Shown: positions 27,472 through 37,990, counted from the first letter of the stretch. The stretch is 64,000 bases of DNA from Bradyrhizobium niftali (GCF_004571025.1 NZ_SPQT01000037.1:1-64000); one strand, 5' to 3'. Made by a program: numbers and translations. Notes: generated by a model not told the origin, from the sequence alone.

Positions 27472-28790
27472 CCCGCACCTCCTTTCGGATTCTCAGCCGT
27501 GCGGTTGTCGGGATCGGTGAATACAGGGACCATGGGGCCGCTGACGTTTGAGATTGTCCGCTTGCCGTGCTCGTCATAGTAGAACAACAGTCCTCCCAAC
27601 GTGTTGTCCGGATCGTTGATCAGGCTACTCAAGCGCTCCGTCTCCCATGCCGCGTCGGCCGCTTCGATATCGACTGTCTTCGTTTCACCCGGCTTGAGCG
27701 GTCGGCTGTCGCTCACCTTAAGCCCATTCGGAGGAAGCAATTCCTTGGGGTAATTCGGATCCACCGTCGCCATTGCCTGGCTAACCTCATGGTTGATGAA
27801 GCGCTGATTGGAAGTTAAGAACTCGCCAAGCTGTGCTGACGAGCTCCCATTGTTCGTCAGTGTCACGTTCATACGAAGTGAGCGGCCAGGGACGTCATAG
27901 TTTGACTTGTTGACCACAACTTTGACCTGCTCAGGCACTTCCGGTAGGGGCTCGACGGTTGCGCGGGACCCCTGCAGCGGCACCGTCCTTGGATAAGCGG
28001 TGTCGGTCGCCTGAAAGCCGAAGAATACGGTGAGAATCGTCGCCACGAGCAAACCGGCCCCGAATAGACGATCCGTGCTGGTAACGAGCTGAGATCGATC
28101 GCCGCCTTTTTCCGTCAACGCGCGAAAACGAGGCAGCAGGAGCGGCCGGCGCAACCACCAGACAAGCCACACGATAGCGATCGCAACCCACAAGCCATGC
28201 CAGAAGAACACCCTGCCAAGGCCCCAGGTTTCGAGATTGTCGATAGTCTCGCCACTGAGAGTTTTGATTGAAAGCTTGAAGTCGCTTTCGTTCCCCGTCA
28301 CCGTCAGCCAGTTTCCCGGTCCGAGCAGCGGCCCGGCTCCCATCACGTTGATCATCGGATGGACGTGATGGTAGCCTGGCACTCGTCCTTTGAGCACTGT
28401 TTTGAATTCATAGTCCCGGTTCAACTCCAGTTTGGTGGATTGAATTGCTGGGACGCCATTAATGTAGCTCTCGGTTCGGGCTAGCACCGGGCCCGGCGTC
28501 CCGTTTCCCAGAAAGGCCGCTTCGGGAAGGGGTAGGTTGACGGGCCAGATCGGGAAGAGTCGGAACTTGCCGGTGACAACGATTTCACCGTTCACGGGAA
28601 TTTCGTTCGTGCTCCACTTCACATCGTAAAAATGAGCCGTTCGCATCCGCAGAAACGGCTCCTGATTGCGCTCACCATGCGCCAGAGCAGCATCTGGGAC
28701 GAAGGTCAGTATTCCGATCTGCATGATCGCCGCCGCTGCCGATAAGACTACACGCACGCATGAGCTTTCGTGGAAACAGAATGTTCTCAT
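27468..28790 (-). CDS. pmoB: Copper membrane monooxygenase subunit B (PmoB/AmoB-like)
   Basis: 440 residues. A signal peptide ends at DAALA-HGE; the first mature His (residue 38) equals His33 of Methylococcus PmoB, and HHVHP (His142, His144) equals His137/His139, so the three copper ligands of PmoB are present. Two cupredoxin-like domains flank two membrane helices (VFFWHGLWVAIAIVWLVWWL and LFGAGLLVATILTVFFGF), as in the family. The C-terminal domain carries the conserved SDSRPLKPGETKTVDI segment. Full length. It follows pmoA by 27 bases. The monooxygenase could oxidise ammonia, methane or short alkanes/alkenes; the substrate cannot be read from the sequence. Confidence 0.9.
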   Translation of the reverse strand: MRTFCFHESSCVRVVLSAAAAIMQIGILTFVPDAALAHGERNQEPFLRMRTAHFYDVKWSTNEIPVNGEIVVTGKFRLFPIWPVNLPLPEAAFLGNGTPGPVLARTESYINGVPAIQSTKLELNRDYEFKTVLKGRVPGYHHVHPMINVMGAGPLLGPGNWLTVTGNESDFKLSIKTLSGETIDNLETWGLGRVFFWHGLWVAIAIVWLVWWLRRPLLLPRFRALTEKGGDRSQLVTSTDRLFGAGLLVATILTVFFGFQATDTAYPRTVPLQGSRATVEPLPEVPEQVKVVVNKSNYDVPGRSLRMNVTLTNNGSSSAQLGEFLTSNQRFINHEVSQAMATVDPNYPKELLPPNGLKVSDSRPLKPGETKTVDIEAADAAWETERLSSLINDPDNTLGGLLFYYDEHGKRTISNVSGPMVPVFTDPDNRTAENPKGGAG

Positions 28791-28817
28791 TTGGAGTCCT
28801 CCACAGTCCCAGCAGAA

Positions 28818-29675
28818 TCATTCGGCTGCGACGGAGCGCCCTTGCAGGCTGGTACCGTCTATCGCTTTTTGGGCTGCCTCAGCTGGCTCATCCTTATCGG
28901 TGAGCCCCATGAAATTTTTCAGGGTGTTTGGCGTCGTTACCACACGAGCGAGGAGCATTCCGATATGCCACCACGCCAAATACATCAGTATGGATACGAA
29001 CGCCGAGAAAAAGGACGCGATAATGGCTGAGTGGCCACCAAAAGTTCGAAGCGTGCCCCGCTCTATCAGCCGGATATACTCGGGCAGCGCGGTGCGGGTG
29101 AAGGCATAGCTGATGTAATCGCCCACGGAAACAAGCTGCCCCATCACTTCTACGGGTAGCCGATATGGCGCCAGCCAAAACCAGTTAGTCGGGTAGAAAA
29201 GCAGTGCGAATGCAAAGGCGCCGGACATCGCCGTGAACAGAAAATTCCCGGTCAGCAAAAGAGCGATATCGAGGACTAGTGCGCCAGGTATCAGCAGCGC
29301 TGGAATGACCTCGCTCATCGGAAAGTACGACCACAGGTGGAAACCGAAATATCGATTTATCCACTGACCGAACAGGAGACAAACGACCGCAAATGTAGCG
29401 GCGATTGGAAGTCTAAATTTCGTCCAAAACACATACTGCAAAGCTGCAGGGAATGTTATGGCCATAATTGGAGTCAGGGTGACCCACCACTGTCTGTCTT
29501 TCCAATCGATCCACATATCCCAGTCCCCTGCGGTCAGCATGTAATGCAGGTGGAATGCGCCGGAGACGGCCAGAAAAAGGATAGCGGCGACGAGAAGGTC
29601 AAACACTCTTGAGATTCTTGCTGACTCTTTAGGCCATTCGAGGCCATACAGTCTCACAGACGTTCCTCCTTGCAT
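28818..29675 (-). CDS. pmoA: Copper membrane monooxygenase subunit A (PmoA/AmoA-like)
   Basis: 285 residues with seven membrane segments. It has the family hallmark GDWDMWIDWKDRQWWVT and the later PMSEVIPALL and YRLPVEVMGQ blocks used for PmoA/AmoA primers. AGGAGG sits directly before the ATG. The middle gene of the C-A-B order. Differences from the well-known methane (DFWSDWKDRRWW) and ammonia forms point to one of the less-studied CuMMO groups, but placement needs a tree. The C-terminal ~35 residues (after MGLTDKDEPA) form a polar tail beyond the normal end. Confidence 0.9.
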   Translation of the reverse strand: MQGGTSVRLYGLEWPKESARISRVFDLLVAAILFLAVSGAFHLHYMLTAGDWDMWIDWKDRQWWVTLTPIMAITFPAALQYVFWTKFRLPIAATFAVVCLLFGQWINRYFGFHLWSYFPMSEVIPALLIPGALVLDIALLLTGNFLFTAMSGAFAFALLFYPTNWFWLAPYRLPVEVMGQLVSVGDYISYAFTRTALPEYIRLIERGTLRTFGGHSAIIASFFSAFVSILMYLAWWHIGMLLARVVTTPNTLKNFMGLTDKDEPAEAAQKAIDGTSLQGRSVAAE

Positions 29676-29796
29676 GGCTTCCTCCTAATTCTTTTACCGA
29701 GTTGAGATCGACCTTCCTGGAAGCCGACGCCCGACTGATTACAAGACGGCAGCTTTGCATGCCGGGCTGTCAGCGATTAATGGTTCATAAGCGGTT

Positions 29797-30588
29797 TCAG
29801 CGCTGGGTGGCGACCGAAGCTTGGTCCTCTTGAGAAAGCCGCCCGATCACTTCAAGCATGTGCATCGCGATCTGGATCAGGAGCCCACCCAAGGCCAGCA
29901 CACTCCAGCCCATCACGACAAAACCCCAGTGCAAGGGATAGGAGAACACCTCTTCCATCAGGAAGAAGGCATGACCCCACTCGTTGTAGCCCAAGTTCGG
30001 CAATATTAGAAACGGACCTACAACCGCGAGCACGAATGGAATTGAGATCTGCGTTGCGAACTTCGGCAGCCTCGTCATCGCGTACAGAAATGATCCCACG
30101 CCAAACAGCACGTAGAGTGGCATGGTGCCGTAGAACAGCACGATGTGACTTGGCGTGAAGCTTGTATCCCGGACCACAACCTGATGCCATGAGGCGTCCT
30201 GCTCGGCAAAGAAGCTGGTAGCGAACCAGACGCAAAAGGCATAGACGAAGTTGAACAGGACCAGATTGAAGTAGCGCCGGAGCTCTTCCCGCGGTTTGAG
30301 CGCGCCAAGATTGCGGTCTCGCGTGAACCATAGATACGCCCAGGTCACCACCCAGAGCAAAGGGATGACGCTAAGCTCAACCTTCAGCAACGTCATCCAG
30401 GCGGCATCGAACGCGGGCTCAGTCGAATCCAGGCCGGCACTCCAAGCATAGACCTGCTGAAAGATGCGCCAGAACACCATCAGCGCTAGCACCGCCAGAG
30501 TGACTCCTGCTGCAAGCTTGAAATTCCCCAACGGCTGAGTACGGTCCTCAGCGGCAGACTTGGCGTTATGAGTCATCGTGATCGACAT
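29797..30588 (-). CDS. pmoC: Copper membrane monooxygenase subunit C (PmoC/AmoC-like)
   Basis: 263 residues with about six membrane helices. The metal-site pattern Asp-x3-His-x12-His is intact: Asp131 and His135 (EQDASWHQ) and His148 (FTPSHIVLFYG), matching Asp156/His160/His173 of Methylococcus PmoC, the proposed active copper site. Other family blocks are PFLILPNLGYNEWGHAFF and MEEVFSYPLHWGF. Start at ATG 30588, with AGGAGGAGAC ahead. It is the first gene of a seven-gene minus-strand operon pmoC-A-B-(anchored protein)-copC-copD/cyt-DUF4399. No electron-donor gene such as hydroxylamine or methanol dehydrogenase is nearby. Confidence 0.9.
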   Translation of the reverse strand: MSITMTHNAKSAAEDRTQPLGNFKLAAGVTLAVLALMVFWRIFQQVYAWSAGLDSTEPAFDAAWMTLLKVELSVIPLLWVVTWAYLWFTRDRNLGALKPREELRRYFNLVLFNFVYAFCVWFATSFFAEQDASWHQVVVRDTSFTPSHIVLFYGTMPLYVLFGVGSFLYAMTRLPKFATQISIPFVLAVVGPFLILPNLGYNEWGHAFFLMEEVFSYPLHWGFVVMGWSVLALGGLLIQIAMHMLEVIGRLSQEDQASVATQR

Positions 30589-31082
30589 CTTGTCTCCTCC
30601 TGGAGATTGCCTAAGGTGTGATGTTGTTTACGAGGGTGATGCTCACTCCGATCGTTGACCGAAAGGATATGATCTGTCTTCAAGCTCCCAGCTTTCTGGT
30701 TACCTCCTTGAGGCGGCCATTCTCGTCTCTCCTAATCTCTCCTAAATCTGCAAGTCCTGAAGGACCAGCATAGACCAACGGTTGGATTCGGCGGCCACCA
30801 ATCCAGGTAGGTGCGGTGCAGTCTTTCTCCGCGATGCTCCTTGCTCCCACCCTGAGAATTGAGCCTCCGCCATCAACTGGAATTTCGCATTCACAGCATA
30901 GAAGACGATCGGCGGACCGACCTCGGTGGCGCAGCTGAGCATCATAAGCGGTGCGTCTCGTCGTCCATCACCAGCGCTGGTTACCATTCCCGGCCGTTTT
31001 GCTCCCTTAGACATCACGAAGGTTGGCAATATACAACCTGACGCTGCGTAAGCTTCAAGCCCCTCCGGTGTGTCCAATTATC
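30589..31082. other. Region upstream of pmoC
   Basis: About 490 bases that must contain the operon promoter. I see no clear -24/-12 (GG-N10-GC) or other promoter motif. A 111-codon minus-strand frame (30742-31077) has no recognisable domain. Confidence 0.4.
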
Positions 31083-31877
31083 CTATGCTGGCAAACGCAA
31101 TGACCAGCCCATGCGCCTCCCCTGCCGATGCTTGGCTTGTGGTATCGACGGGCTGCCTGGGGTGATTACGCCTGCATTCGCTCGGGGAGCGTCAAGATGA
31201 TCGTGCATCCCGCGGAAGGTGGTACAGGCAATCGAGACGCGCAGCGGGTTCGCTGAGCTAATCAGCGCGTTATTGTCGAGGACGATCTTGAAGCAGCCTT
31301 CCTCAAAAGCCGCTTTCATTTCGTCATAGGTGACGTTGTAGTCGTCCGGCAAGGCACCTTGAGCCTTGGCTTCTTGGACGCTCGCGTTGTATGTCAGTTC
31401 GTTCTGGAGGCGCGCGGCAATGTTCATCCTGCCGACGTCGCTTGCGATATCGCGGATGTTCTTACGCACATCTGGATTTCGTAAGGCCGTGAGCCCAATG
31501 AGCGTGAGGAGGTGCGCGCGATCGTCTTCGTTCTCTAGGTTGCGCACCTCATTGATACCGGCTTAGGCATCGGCCAACTTGGTCTCGAACTCCGACATGG
31601 CTGCTTCGAGCGCATCCGGATCCATGCCGTCGAGCTGGATGCGATTGAAGTAGTTCTGGCATGCCACATCCTGGGTGTTGTTCTTGTAGCGCTGCGCCTT
31701 CTTGCGGTCGAAGACCGATACGTGGTGAGCCTTCCCATGCTTATTGGCGAACTGGCGCAGGTAGCACTGTGGCACGTAGTGCTGCTTTATTGGCCGATTT
31801 CGCGTTTTTCCTATGCAGGCGTTCCCCCGCCAGTGGCCATATTGTTTCCCAGACTTGGCTTGTTTGTGCAAACGCAA
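31083..31877 (-). pseudogene. DUF4238 protein interrupted by an in-frame stop
   Basis: The first part carries the DUF4238 opening RPIKQHYVPQCYLRQFAN and FDRKKAQRYKNN, then runs to KLADA and an in-frame TAA (31565-31563). The same frame continues at once with AGINEVRNLENEDDRAHLL and typical DUF4238 helices down to ACTTFRGMHDH, after which the residues no longer fit the family, suggesting a late frameshift. DUF4238 proteins have no firmly established function. The single nonsense codon and degraded end mark it as inactive cargo between traG and the CuMMO operon. Confidence 0.6.
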
Positions 31878-32072
31878 CCCGCGACATCTAAATACTCGGA
31901 CGACGAGCCAAGGTGATAAACCTACCGGCGCTGTTGAATGTTCGCTAGTGCCGCTTATGCGATGTCGCAGTTAGGCGAGCAGGATATGAACCTAATTTGA
32001 CGTCGACAGTTTAGCCCAACCAGATGTGGGAGTATCAGATCAAGTCACGAATCTAGAATCTGTTCGTTTGGC

Positions 32073-32805
32073 ATGCACGACAATAAACCGGCCCTCAACC
32101 CACGCCGCGGATGGCAGCCAGGACTGCTCCGCAAGATTGTGCTCGCGACAGCTAGCAAGATGTTGAGTCATGGGATTTCGGCTCCGCCACCTGACTTTTT
32201 CGACGCCGTTGCCGGCCGGAGCGAAGAGATCATTCTTGAAGCCATTGCGGGAGCAACTGCCGCGAGCCACGACGATACTGATACTTTGATCGCGAATATT
32301 CGGGTCGCGACGGCTTCTTAAGCGATTCGGTTACGACCTCTTCCTCGCAACCGAGCAGGCATATGATCCGCTCCTTGCAAAACTTGCCGCATATCTCGCG
32401 TTGGAAGGATCCGATGGGTACAACGAAATCAGCTATCAGTGTGCTTGGGGGGGGGCGCAAGCTAGCCCGGATTGGGGGACGTTGTGGGGCGTCAAACAGA
32501 AGATCCGGGATTTCACACCGGGTATATTGCTGAAAGCCTGTATGAAGGGTGATTTCCGACGGCTGGCGGTTGAGTGCCATGCTCCCAACCGCGCGCTCCC
32601 CGAGGACCTTCACACCCGAGTTCGAGCCCGAACAATGGTTGTCTCTGGTATTCCTGTCCTCGCCTTTTCGCCGACCGATGTTGAGATAGACGCGTCCGCC
32701 TGTGTTGAGGAGATCGGTTATGCAGCGTCGGTTCTCGCACGGGAACTGCTCGCGATGCACGGAATTGAACCGCCACTGCGGCGAGATTTTCGTCCGCGCA
32801 GCTAG
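32073..32805 (+). pseudogene. Frameshifted unknown protein with PDDEXK-like C terminus
   Basis: Two plus-strand pieces. The first (32073-32321) stops; reading one frame over continues smoothly through LLKRFGYDLFLATEQAYDP into the frame ending at 32805. The C-terminal part has RRLAVECHAPNRALPEDL and VRARTMVVSGIPVLAFSPTDVEIDASACVEEIG. This resembles the ECDGHEFH...RDR-L---G-PVLRF-G-EI pattern of small PDDEXK-fold endonuclease-like domains, but the key acidic residues are not all clear. I do not recognise the full protein. Confidence 0.35.
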
Positions 32806-32827
32806 CGATCGTCTTAGACGGCTATCC

Positions 32828-33256
32828 TCACGTCTGCTCGCTCTGAATATCCTCCGGAATCTCCTGCCGCAGCTTCGGCCCTTGACTGAGCCGTCGCCCG
32901 AGGGCCGCAACAAAATTGTCGTACCGAACTCCAGCCTGCGCCCGCGCCGCCTTCGCGGCCGGCTCGGGGAGTGGCGGTGACGTCGTGAGCCAAAAGCGAA
33001 CGAACAGCGCCAAGGTTTCGACCGAGATCCCCGTGTCGCGCTCGAGCCGCGCGATGCGGCGATCAATTTGGTCGAGTCGCTTGGCGATGGCAGCCTCCCT
33101 CCGCTCGTCGGCATCCGGCGACAGGAAGGACGCGATCGCGGCTTCGGCGATGAGAGACATCGGCTGCTCGCGCCGGGTGGCATAGGCTGACAGCGTCTTC
33201 ATGACGTCTGGGTCGAGGTAGACCGACATCTGAGCTTTCTTCTTCGGCGCGGTCAT
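32828..33256 (-). CDS. Ribbon-helix-helix (CopG-type) protein of the conjugation module
   Basis: 142 residues. The N-terminal half (KKKAQMSVYLDPDVMKTLSAY...PMSLIAEAAIASFL) is a ribbon-helix-helix DNA-binding domain; a basic helical linker (REAAIAKRLDQIDRRIARLERD) and a second helical region follow. It starts 6 bases after the traG stop. In alphaproteobacterial Trb-type elements a CopG-like gene regularly stands between traG and trbB, so it likely regulates the transfer genes. trbB should come next but is missing. Confidence 0.75.
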   Translation of the reverse strand: MTAPKKKAQMSVYLDPDVMKTLSAYATRREQPMSLIAEAAIASFLSPDADERREAAIAKRLDQIDRRIARLERDTGISVETLALFVRFWLTTSPPLPEPAAKAARAQAGVRYDNFVAALGRRLSQGPKLRQEIPEDIQSEQT

Positions 33257-33262
33257 GCTGCC

Positions 33263-35244
33263 TCACAATCCGAGATCGTCGCCGGGATCGAGTGATGCCT
33301 GGCGCGCGACGCCCTGCATCACATCGTTCAGGCGCCTGATCCGTGGGGCATCTTCGTCGAACTCGTCGGCAAGATCGGCCGCGAACTCGTTGTCGAGCGG
33401 TTCCGTCTTCTCCACAGTGTCGTGACCCAGTTCATGCTGCCGCCGACGATCGGCGATCTTCGGATCCTCTACGTCGGTCTCGTCGCTGGCCGAGGCCGGA
33501 GGGGGCATGGGGCGCGGCGGGAGTGGCCGTAAACTCCAATCGTCCGGCCGTGTGTCGTTGGGCTTGGTCAGCATCGGCGGCGCCAAAATGCGTTCCTGGA
33601 AACGAGTGTCCTCGTAGTAACGCGCCTTCCTCGCGCGGATCGGATGCAGGCCGGACATCATGACAATCTCATCCGAGGGCGGAAGCTGCATCATCTCGCC
33701 GGGCGTCAACAGCGGCCGGGCGGTCTCCGACCGCGACACCATGAGATGTCCGAGCCAAGGTGCCAGCCGGCTGCCGGCATAGTTCTTCATCGCCTTCATC
33801 TCAGTTGCCATCCCCAACGCGTCAGACACCCGCTTCGCCGTCCGTTCGTCATTGGTCGCGAAGCTGACCCGGACGTGACAGTTGTCGAGGATCGAATTGT
33901 TCGGCCCATAGGCCTTCTCGATCTGGTTCAGCGACTGGGCGATCAGGAAGCTCTTGATGCCGTAACCTGCCATGAAGGCGAGCGCCGACTCGAAGAAGTC
34001 GAGCCGGCCGAGCGCGGGGAATTCGTCGAGCATCAGGAGGAGCCGGCGCCGACCTGCCTTGGCCTGGAGATCCTCGGTCAGGCGGCGGCCGATCTGATTG
34101 AGGATCAAGCGGATCAGCGGCTTGGCGCGGTTGATGTCCGATGGCGGCACGACGAGGTAAAGGGTCGTCGCTCGCTCTGCGCCAACGATGTCGGCGATCC
34201 GCCAGTCGCAGCGCCGCGTCACCTCCGCCACCACGGGATCCCGGTAGAGACCCAGGAACGACATCGCCGTGCTCAGGACGCCGGAGCGTTCATTGCCGGA
34301 TTTGTTCAATAATTCTCGCGCCGCGGAGGCGACGACAGGGTGCACGCCCGCCTCACCGAGATGCGCCGTCCGCATCATCGCAGCGAGAGTCGATTCGATC
34401 GGCCGCTTGGGATCGGACAGGAAGGCCGCAACGCCCGCGAGCGTCTTGTCCTCCTCGGCATAGAGGACGTGGAGAATTGCGCCGACCAGGAGCGCGTGAC
34501 TGGTCTTCTCCCAATGGTTACGCTTCTCGAGGCTGCCCTCGGGGTCGACAAGGATGTCGGCGATATTCTGGACATCTCGCACCTCCCACTCGCCGTGCCG
34601 AACCTCCAGCAACGGGTTGTAGGCTGACGACTTTGCATTGGTCGGATCGAACAGAAGAACCCGGCCATGCCCCGCACGAAAACCGGCGGTAAGCTGCCAG
34701 TTCTCGCCCTTGATGTCGTGGACGATCGCCGATCCCGGCCAGGTCAGCAGCGACGGGATGACGAGGCCGACGCCCTTGCCCGATCTCGTGGGAGCGAAGC
34801 ACAGGACGTGCTCCGGTCCATCATGGCGGAGATAAGCGCGTTCGAACCGGCCGAGCACCACGCCATCAGGCCCGAGCAGGCCGGCCAGCGCGATCTCCTT
34901 CGCGTCTGCCCACCACGCGGAGCCATAGGTCTCGGCATTCTTGGCCTCGCGGGCGCGCCAGACCGACATCCCGATCGCGACGGCGGCGGCGATGATGCCG
35001 CCGGATGCTGCGATATAGGCGCCCTCGATGAATACGTGCGGCGCATAGGCATCGTAGGCATACCACCACCAGAAGAAGGCGGGCGGAAGGTAGATCGGAA
35101 AACGAGTAGTTCGAACCAGGGTTGCCCGAGTTGAGATTGGAAGCCGAGTTGCCACGCCGTCCATTCCGTTGCGGTCCAGATCGTCAGCAAGACGACCGCA
35201 AAAACAGTGAAGATCTGCCCCCAGAGTATCTTAGTTGCGGACAT
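33263..35244 (-). pseudogene. traG: TraG/VirD4-type coupling protein with N-terminal frameshift
   Basis: About 660 residues when joined. The true start is MSATKILWGQIFTVF (ATG 35244), with one membrane helix. Near 35100, after WFELLVF, one base appears lost; homology resumes one frame over at FPIYLPPAFFWWWYAYDAY. The rest is complete: Walker A (FAPTRSGKGVGLVIPS), Walker B (LLLMLDEFPALGR), NNSILDNCHVRVSFATND and EIVMMSGLHPIRARK. The protein is the ATPase that hands the relaxase-DNA complex to the mating channel. A sequencing error would look the same, but the neighbouring relaxase also has a shift. Confidence 0.8.
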
Positions 35245-35284
35245 TGCGACCGCCTTTCCTAGATGAGGTGATGGGAGGGATGGC

Positions 35285-37017
35285 TCACAGGCCGAGCCCC
35301 CGGCTGCGCCCAAAACCCCAACCGACGCCGCCGTCGTCGCGGGCAACGCCGGAGACATGCCGGCCGAGCTGCTTCTCAAGTGAGGGTGTCCAGGGCACGA
35401 GCTGGAATCCGAGGCCGTCGTCGATCATGGCGAAGCGACCGGAGGCGAGCGCGAAGCGCTTTCGGTAGGTCCCAGCGACATAATCGCCGGTGACCGACGG
35501 ATTGAATGGTTGGCCCGTCTCGGCCGCGACCTGCTGACCAAGAGCCTCCAGCTCCCGGCGGCGCAGCGTGTCCACGAGGTTCTTCGAAAACACCAGCCCG
35601 CGCGCCTGGCGCTCGGCGAGACCCTGCCCGATCAGCTGCTCGGCCCGCTGTTCCAAGGCTTGCCGGACCTCGGCGCCGAAACCGGCCTGGCCAAGCGCCA
35701 CCGGATCGCGCGCGACCGCCTGCCGGTCGAGCCATGTCGCACCACTCGCCGTCACCTGCGCTTCGATCGACAGATCGGAGCGAACGGCCAGCGCCACGCG
35801 ACGCTGTCCTCGCGCGTCGTCGAATTTGCGGAGTTCGACGATCGAGCCTGGTGCACTGTCGCCGGCGGCGTCTAGATCGGGGAGTGGTGGCTGCGGCCAT
35901 CGACGCCGTCAACGACGGCATAGGCGGTTCCCTTCAGTTCGTCATCGAGACCGCGATCGACGAGGCGTCCGATGACGGGGACGTCGAGGCTTTCGCCTGC
36001 CAGCACGTAGCTCGCGGTCCCGCGGTCGATGCCGCGTTCGGTCAGGCTGCGGTGGATACGCTTGATAATGTCACCGCGATCGCCGAGCTCGCGCAAGGTC
36101 GTCTCTGCGGCCTCGTCCATGACCCATTGGCCTGGCCCGACCTGATGCGCCAGGCCAAGGCTCTCCAGGCGCCGCAGCCGGCCGACCTTCAACGCATGAA
36201 ACTGATCGGGCTGCTGCACCGGGTCGGGCGCCAGGTCGATGATGCCATTGCGACCTGCGTCGCGAACAAGCTGGCGATCGAGCTGTGTCCAGCGTTCGGC
36301 TTCGACCTGGTGCTCGAGCGAGCGGCGAATGTCGAGATCGGAACGCAGTCCGAGCTCCTGTGTGACCAGATCCTGCGCGCGGGCGCGCATCCCCTCCTTG
36401 ATGTAGGCGCGAGAAATGACGAGGTCCTGGCCGTCGTCGGCGATGCCGCGCACGAGGATGTGGACGTGCGGATGCTGGGTATTCCAATGATCGACGGCAA
36501 CCCAGTCGAGCTTCGTGCCGAGGTCTCCTTCCATTTGGCCGACCAGCTCACGGGTGAAACCCTTGAGGTCAGCCATATCGGCTGCATCCTCCGGCGAGAC
36601 GATGAAGCGGAAGTGGTGCCGATCATCTCGGCAGCGCTCGGCGAAGGCCCTCGGATCGGCATCCTCTGTCTCGGGGCCAAACAGGTGCGCTCTCTCCCCG
36701 TTCCGGGTGACACCCTCGCGCCTGAGATAGCCGAGATGCGCAGCGAGCGGAGCCGAGCGCACCGTATGACGGACGACGCGGGTCTTGATTGTCACCAGGC
36801 GCGAGCGGCCGGTGAGCAGACGGTTCGCCCGTTCACTGGCGACCCGGCCGCGGCCAAAGCGCGATTGACTATGGCCGGTGAGGCGGCCGGCCCGCGACAC
36901 GCCGCCGCCGGCGCGCTGCGCGGCCGCGAGCGCCTGAGCGATGAACGGCTTAGCCCGCTGGCTCCTTGAAGAGCGGATGCGGCCAGGACGGGGCTGAAAT
37001 TCCTTCTCCTCAGCCAT
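35285..37017 (-). pseudogene. VirD2/TraI-type relaxase (DUF3363) split by a frameshift
   Basis: About 577 residues when joined. The 5' part (37017-35872) has the relaxase fold with the three-His motif QHPHVHILVRG and FRFIVSPEDAADM, then the DUF3363 region (YAVVDGVDGR) up to a stop at SHHSPI. Reading one frame over from ~35880 gives DLDAAGDSAPGSIVELRKF and joins the second open frame (ALAVRSDLSIEAQVTASG... to 35285). One base change therefore breaks the gene. The enzyme would nick oriT and lead the strand into the recipient. The first gene of the minus-strand cluster, followed by traG 40 bases later. Confidence 0.8.
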
Positions 37018-37599
37018 GACCTATGCCGGCAATGTGCGAAATTGCGAATCCGTGTAATGAGTTGATGGTGAGGCACACATTGCGTGCCCAAGGCGCACAT
37101 TGCCGGATCAGCAAAAAACGAAAGCAATAACAACCGACCGCCCGGGCGCAACACCCGATTATTGCGACTGATTGAACAGCAGCTTCCTAAGCTTGCTTTA
37201 TAACGGATTCCGACCGGGCCGCTGATTAAGAGTCAGCCGCGGGTTGAGAACAATCAATGACTTACTGGTCGCACCACCGGGCTTATCCGACCCAAAGTGG
37301 GCATTCGTTGCACGATCATAGTGATTGCACTGCCTGATATCCGAACACGCGCTACTCGGACTTCACGGGGCCAACTGCGACTGCAAGACCATCGATCATT
37401 GATGACGCTTGTCGTCGTCTCCGCCTCAATGATTGCGGGCCTGCCAGCACGCGCACGGAACGTAATTTCTCCAGCGAGTGGATCGGCAGCTCGCGCCAAC
37501 CGAAGAAGGCGTACCGGCTGCTCGTGGGCGGTGCGATCAGCTCAGCTGCGGGCGTCGGCGTGCCAGCCCCCGCAATTCGATAAACTGATCAACAGCGGC
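37018..37599. other. Gene-free stretch upstream of the relaxase
   Basis: In elements of this type oriT lies upstream of the relaxase gene, so it may be within the first few hundred bases here. I could not identify an inverted repeat or nic site with confidence. The part after ~37400 may already be insertion-sequence debris. Confidence 0.35.
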
Positions 37600-37990
37600 G
37601 AGCCGCGCATTGACGAACACAACCTCCTGGTCGCGCGACGAACGCGCGCGCGGGAGCAAGGCGCGATGCTCTGCCAAAGGCCCAACGCGGCGATCGGAAA
37701 TCGCATCGGGATGCCCATCGGGCGACGATCATGGCTGTGCTCGAGGCCTCGCCCGACATCACCATCGATGAACTGCGGCACAGCTTGAGCAAAAAAAGGC
37801 CTATGCTTTGGCTATGGCACGATCCGCCGCTTCTTCGAGCGTCACAAAATCGCGCGCAAAAAGAGACTCCCATGCCGCAGAGCAAGACCGTCCGAACGTT
37901 TCGAAGGCCGGGAGGCTTGCGCGAGAGTCAAATCAAAGGGAACGTTGGGCAAACGCTTGTTCGCGGCTGCCTGCCCCTCCTCCAAGTTTA
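37600..37990 (+). mobile_element. IS630-family transposase remnant
   Basis: Plus-strand segments fit the middle of an IS630 transposase: MAVLEASPDITIDELRHSLS, then after a frame change FGYGTIRRFFERHKI and a basic region. The catalytic DDE part is absent and at least two frame changes are needed, so it is dead. Confidence 0.65.

Noticed and set aside
35506..36969. 487-codon plus-strand frame
   Set aside because: Antisense of the relaxase gene, which has clear homology and the three-His motif on the minus strand.
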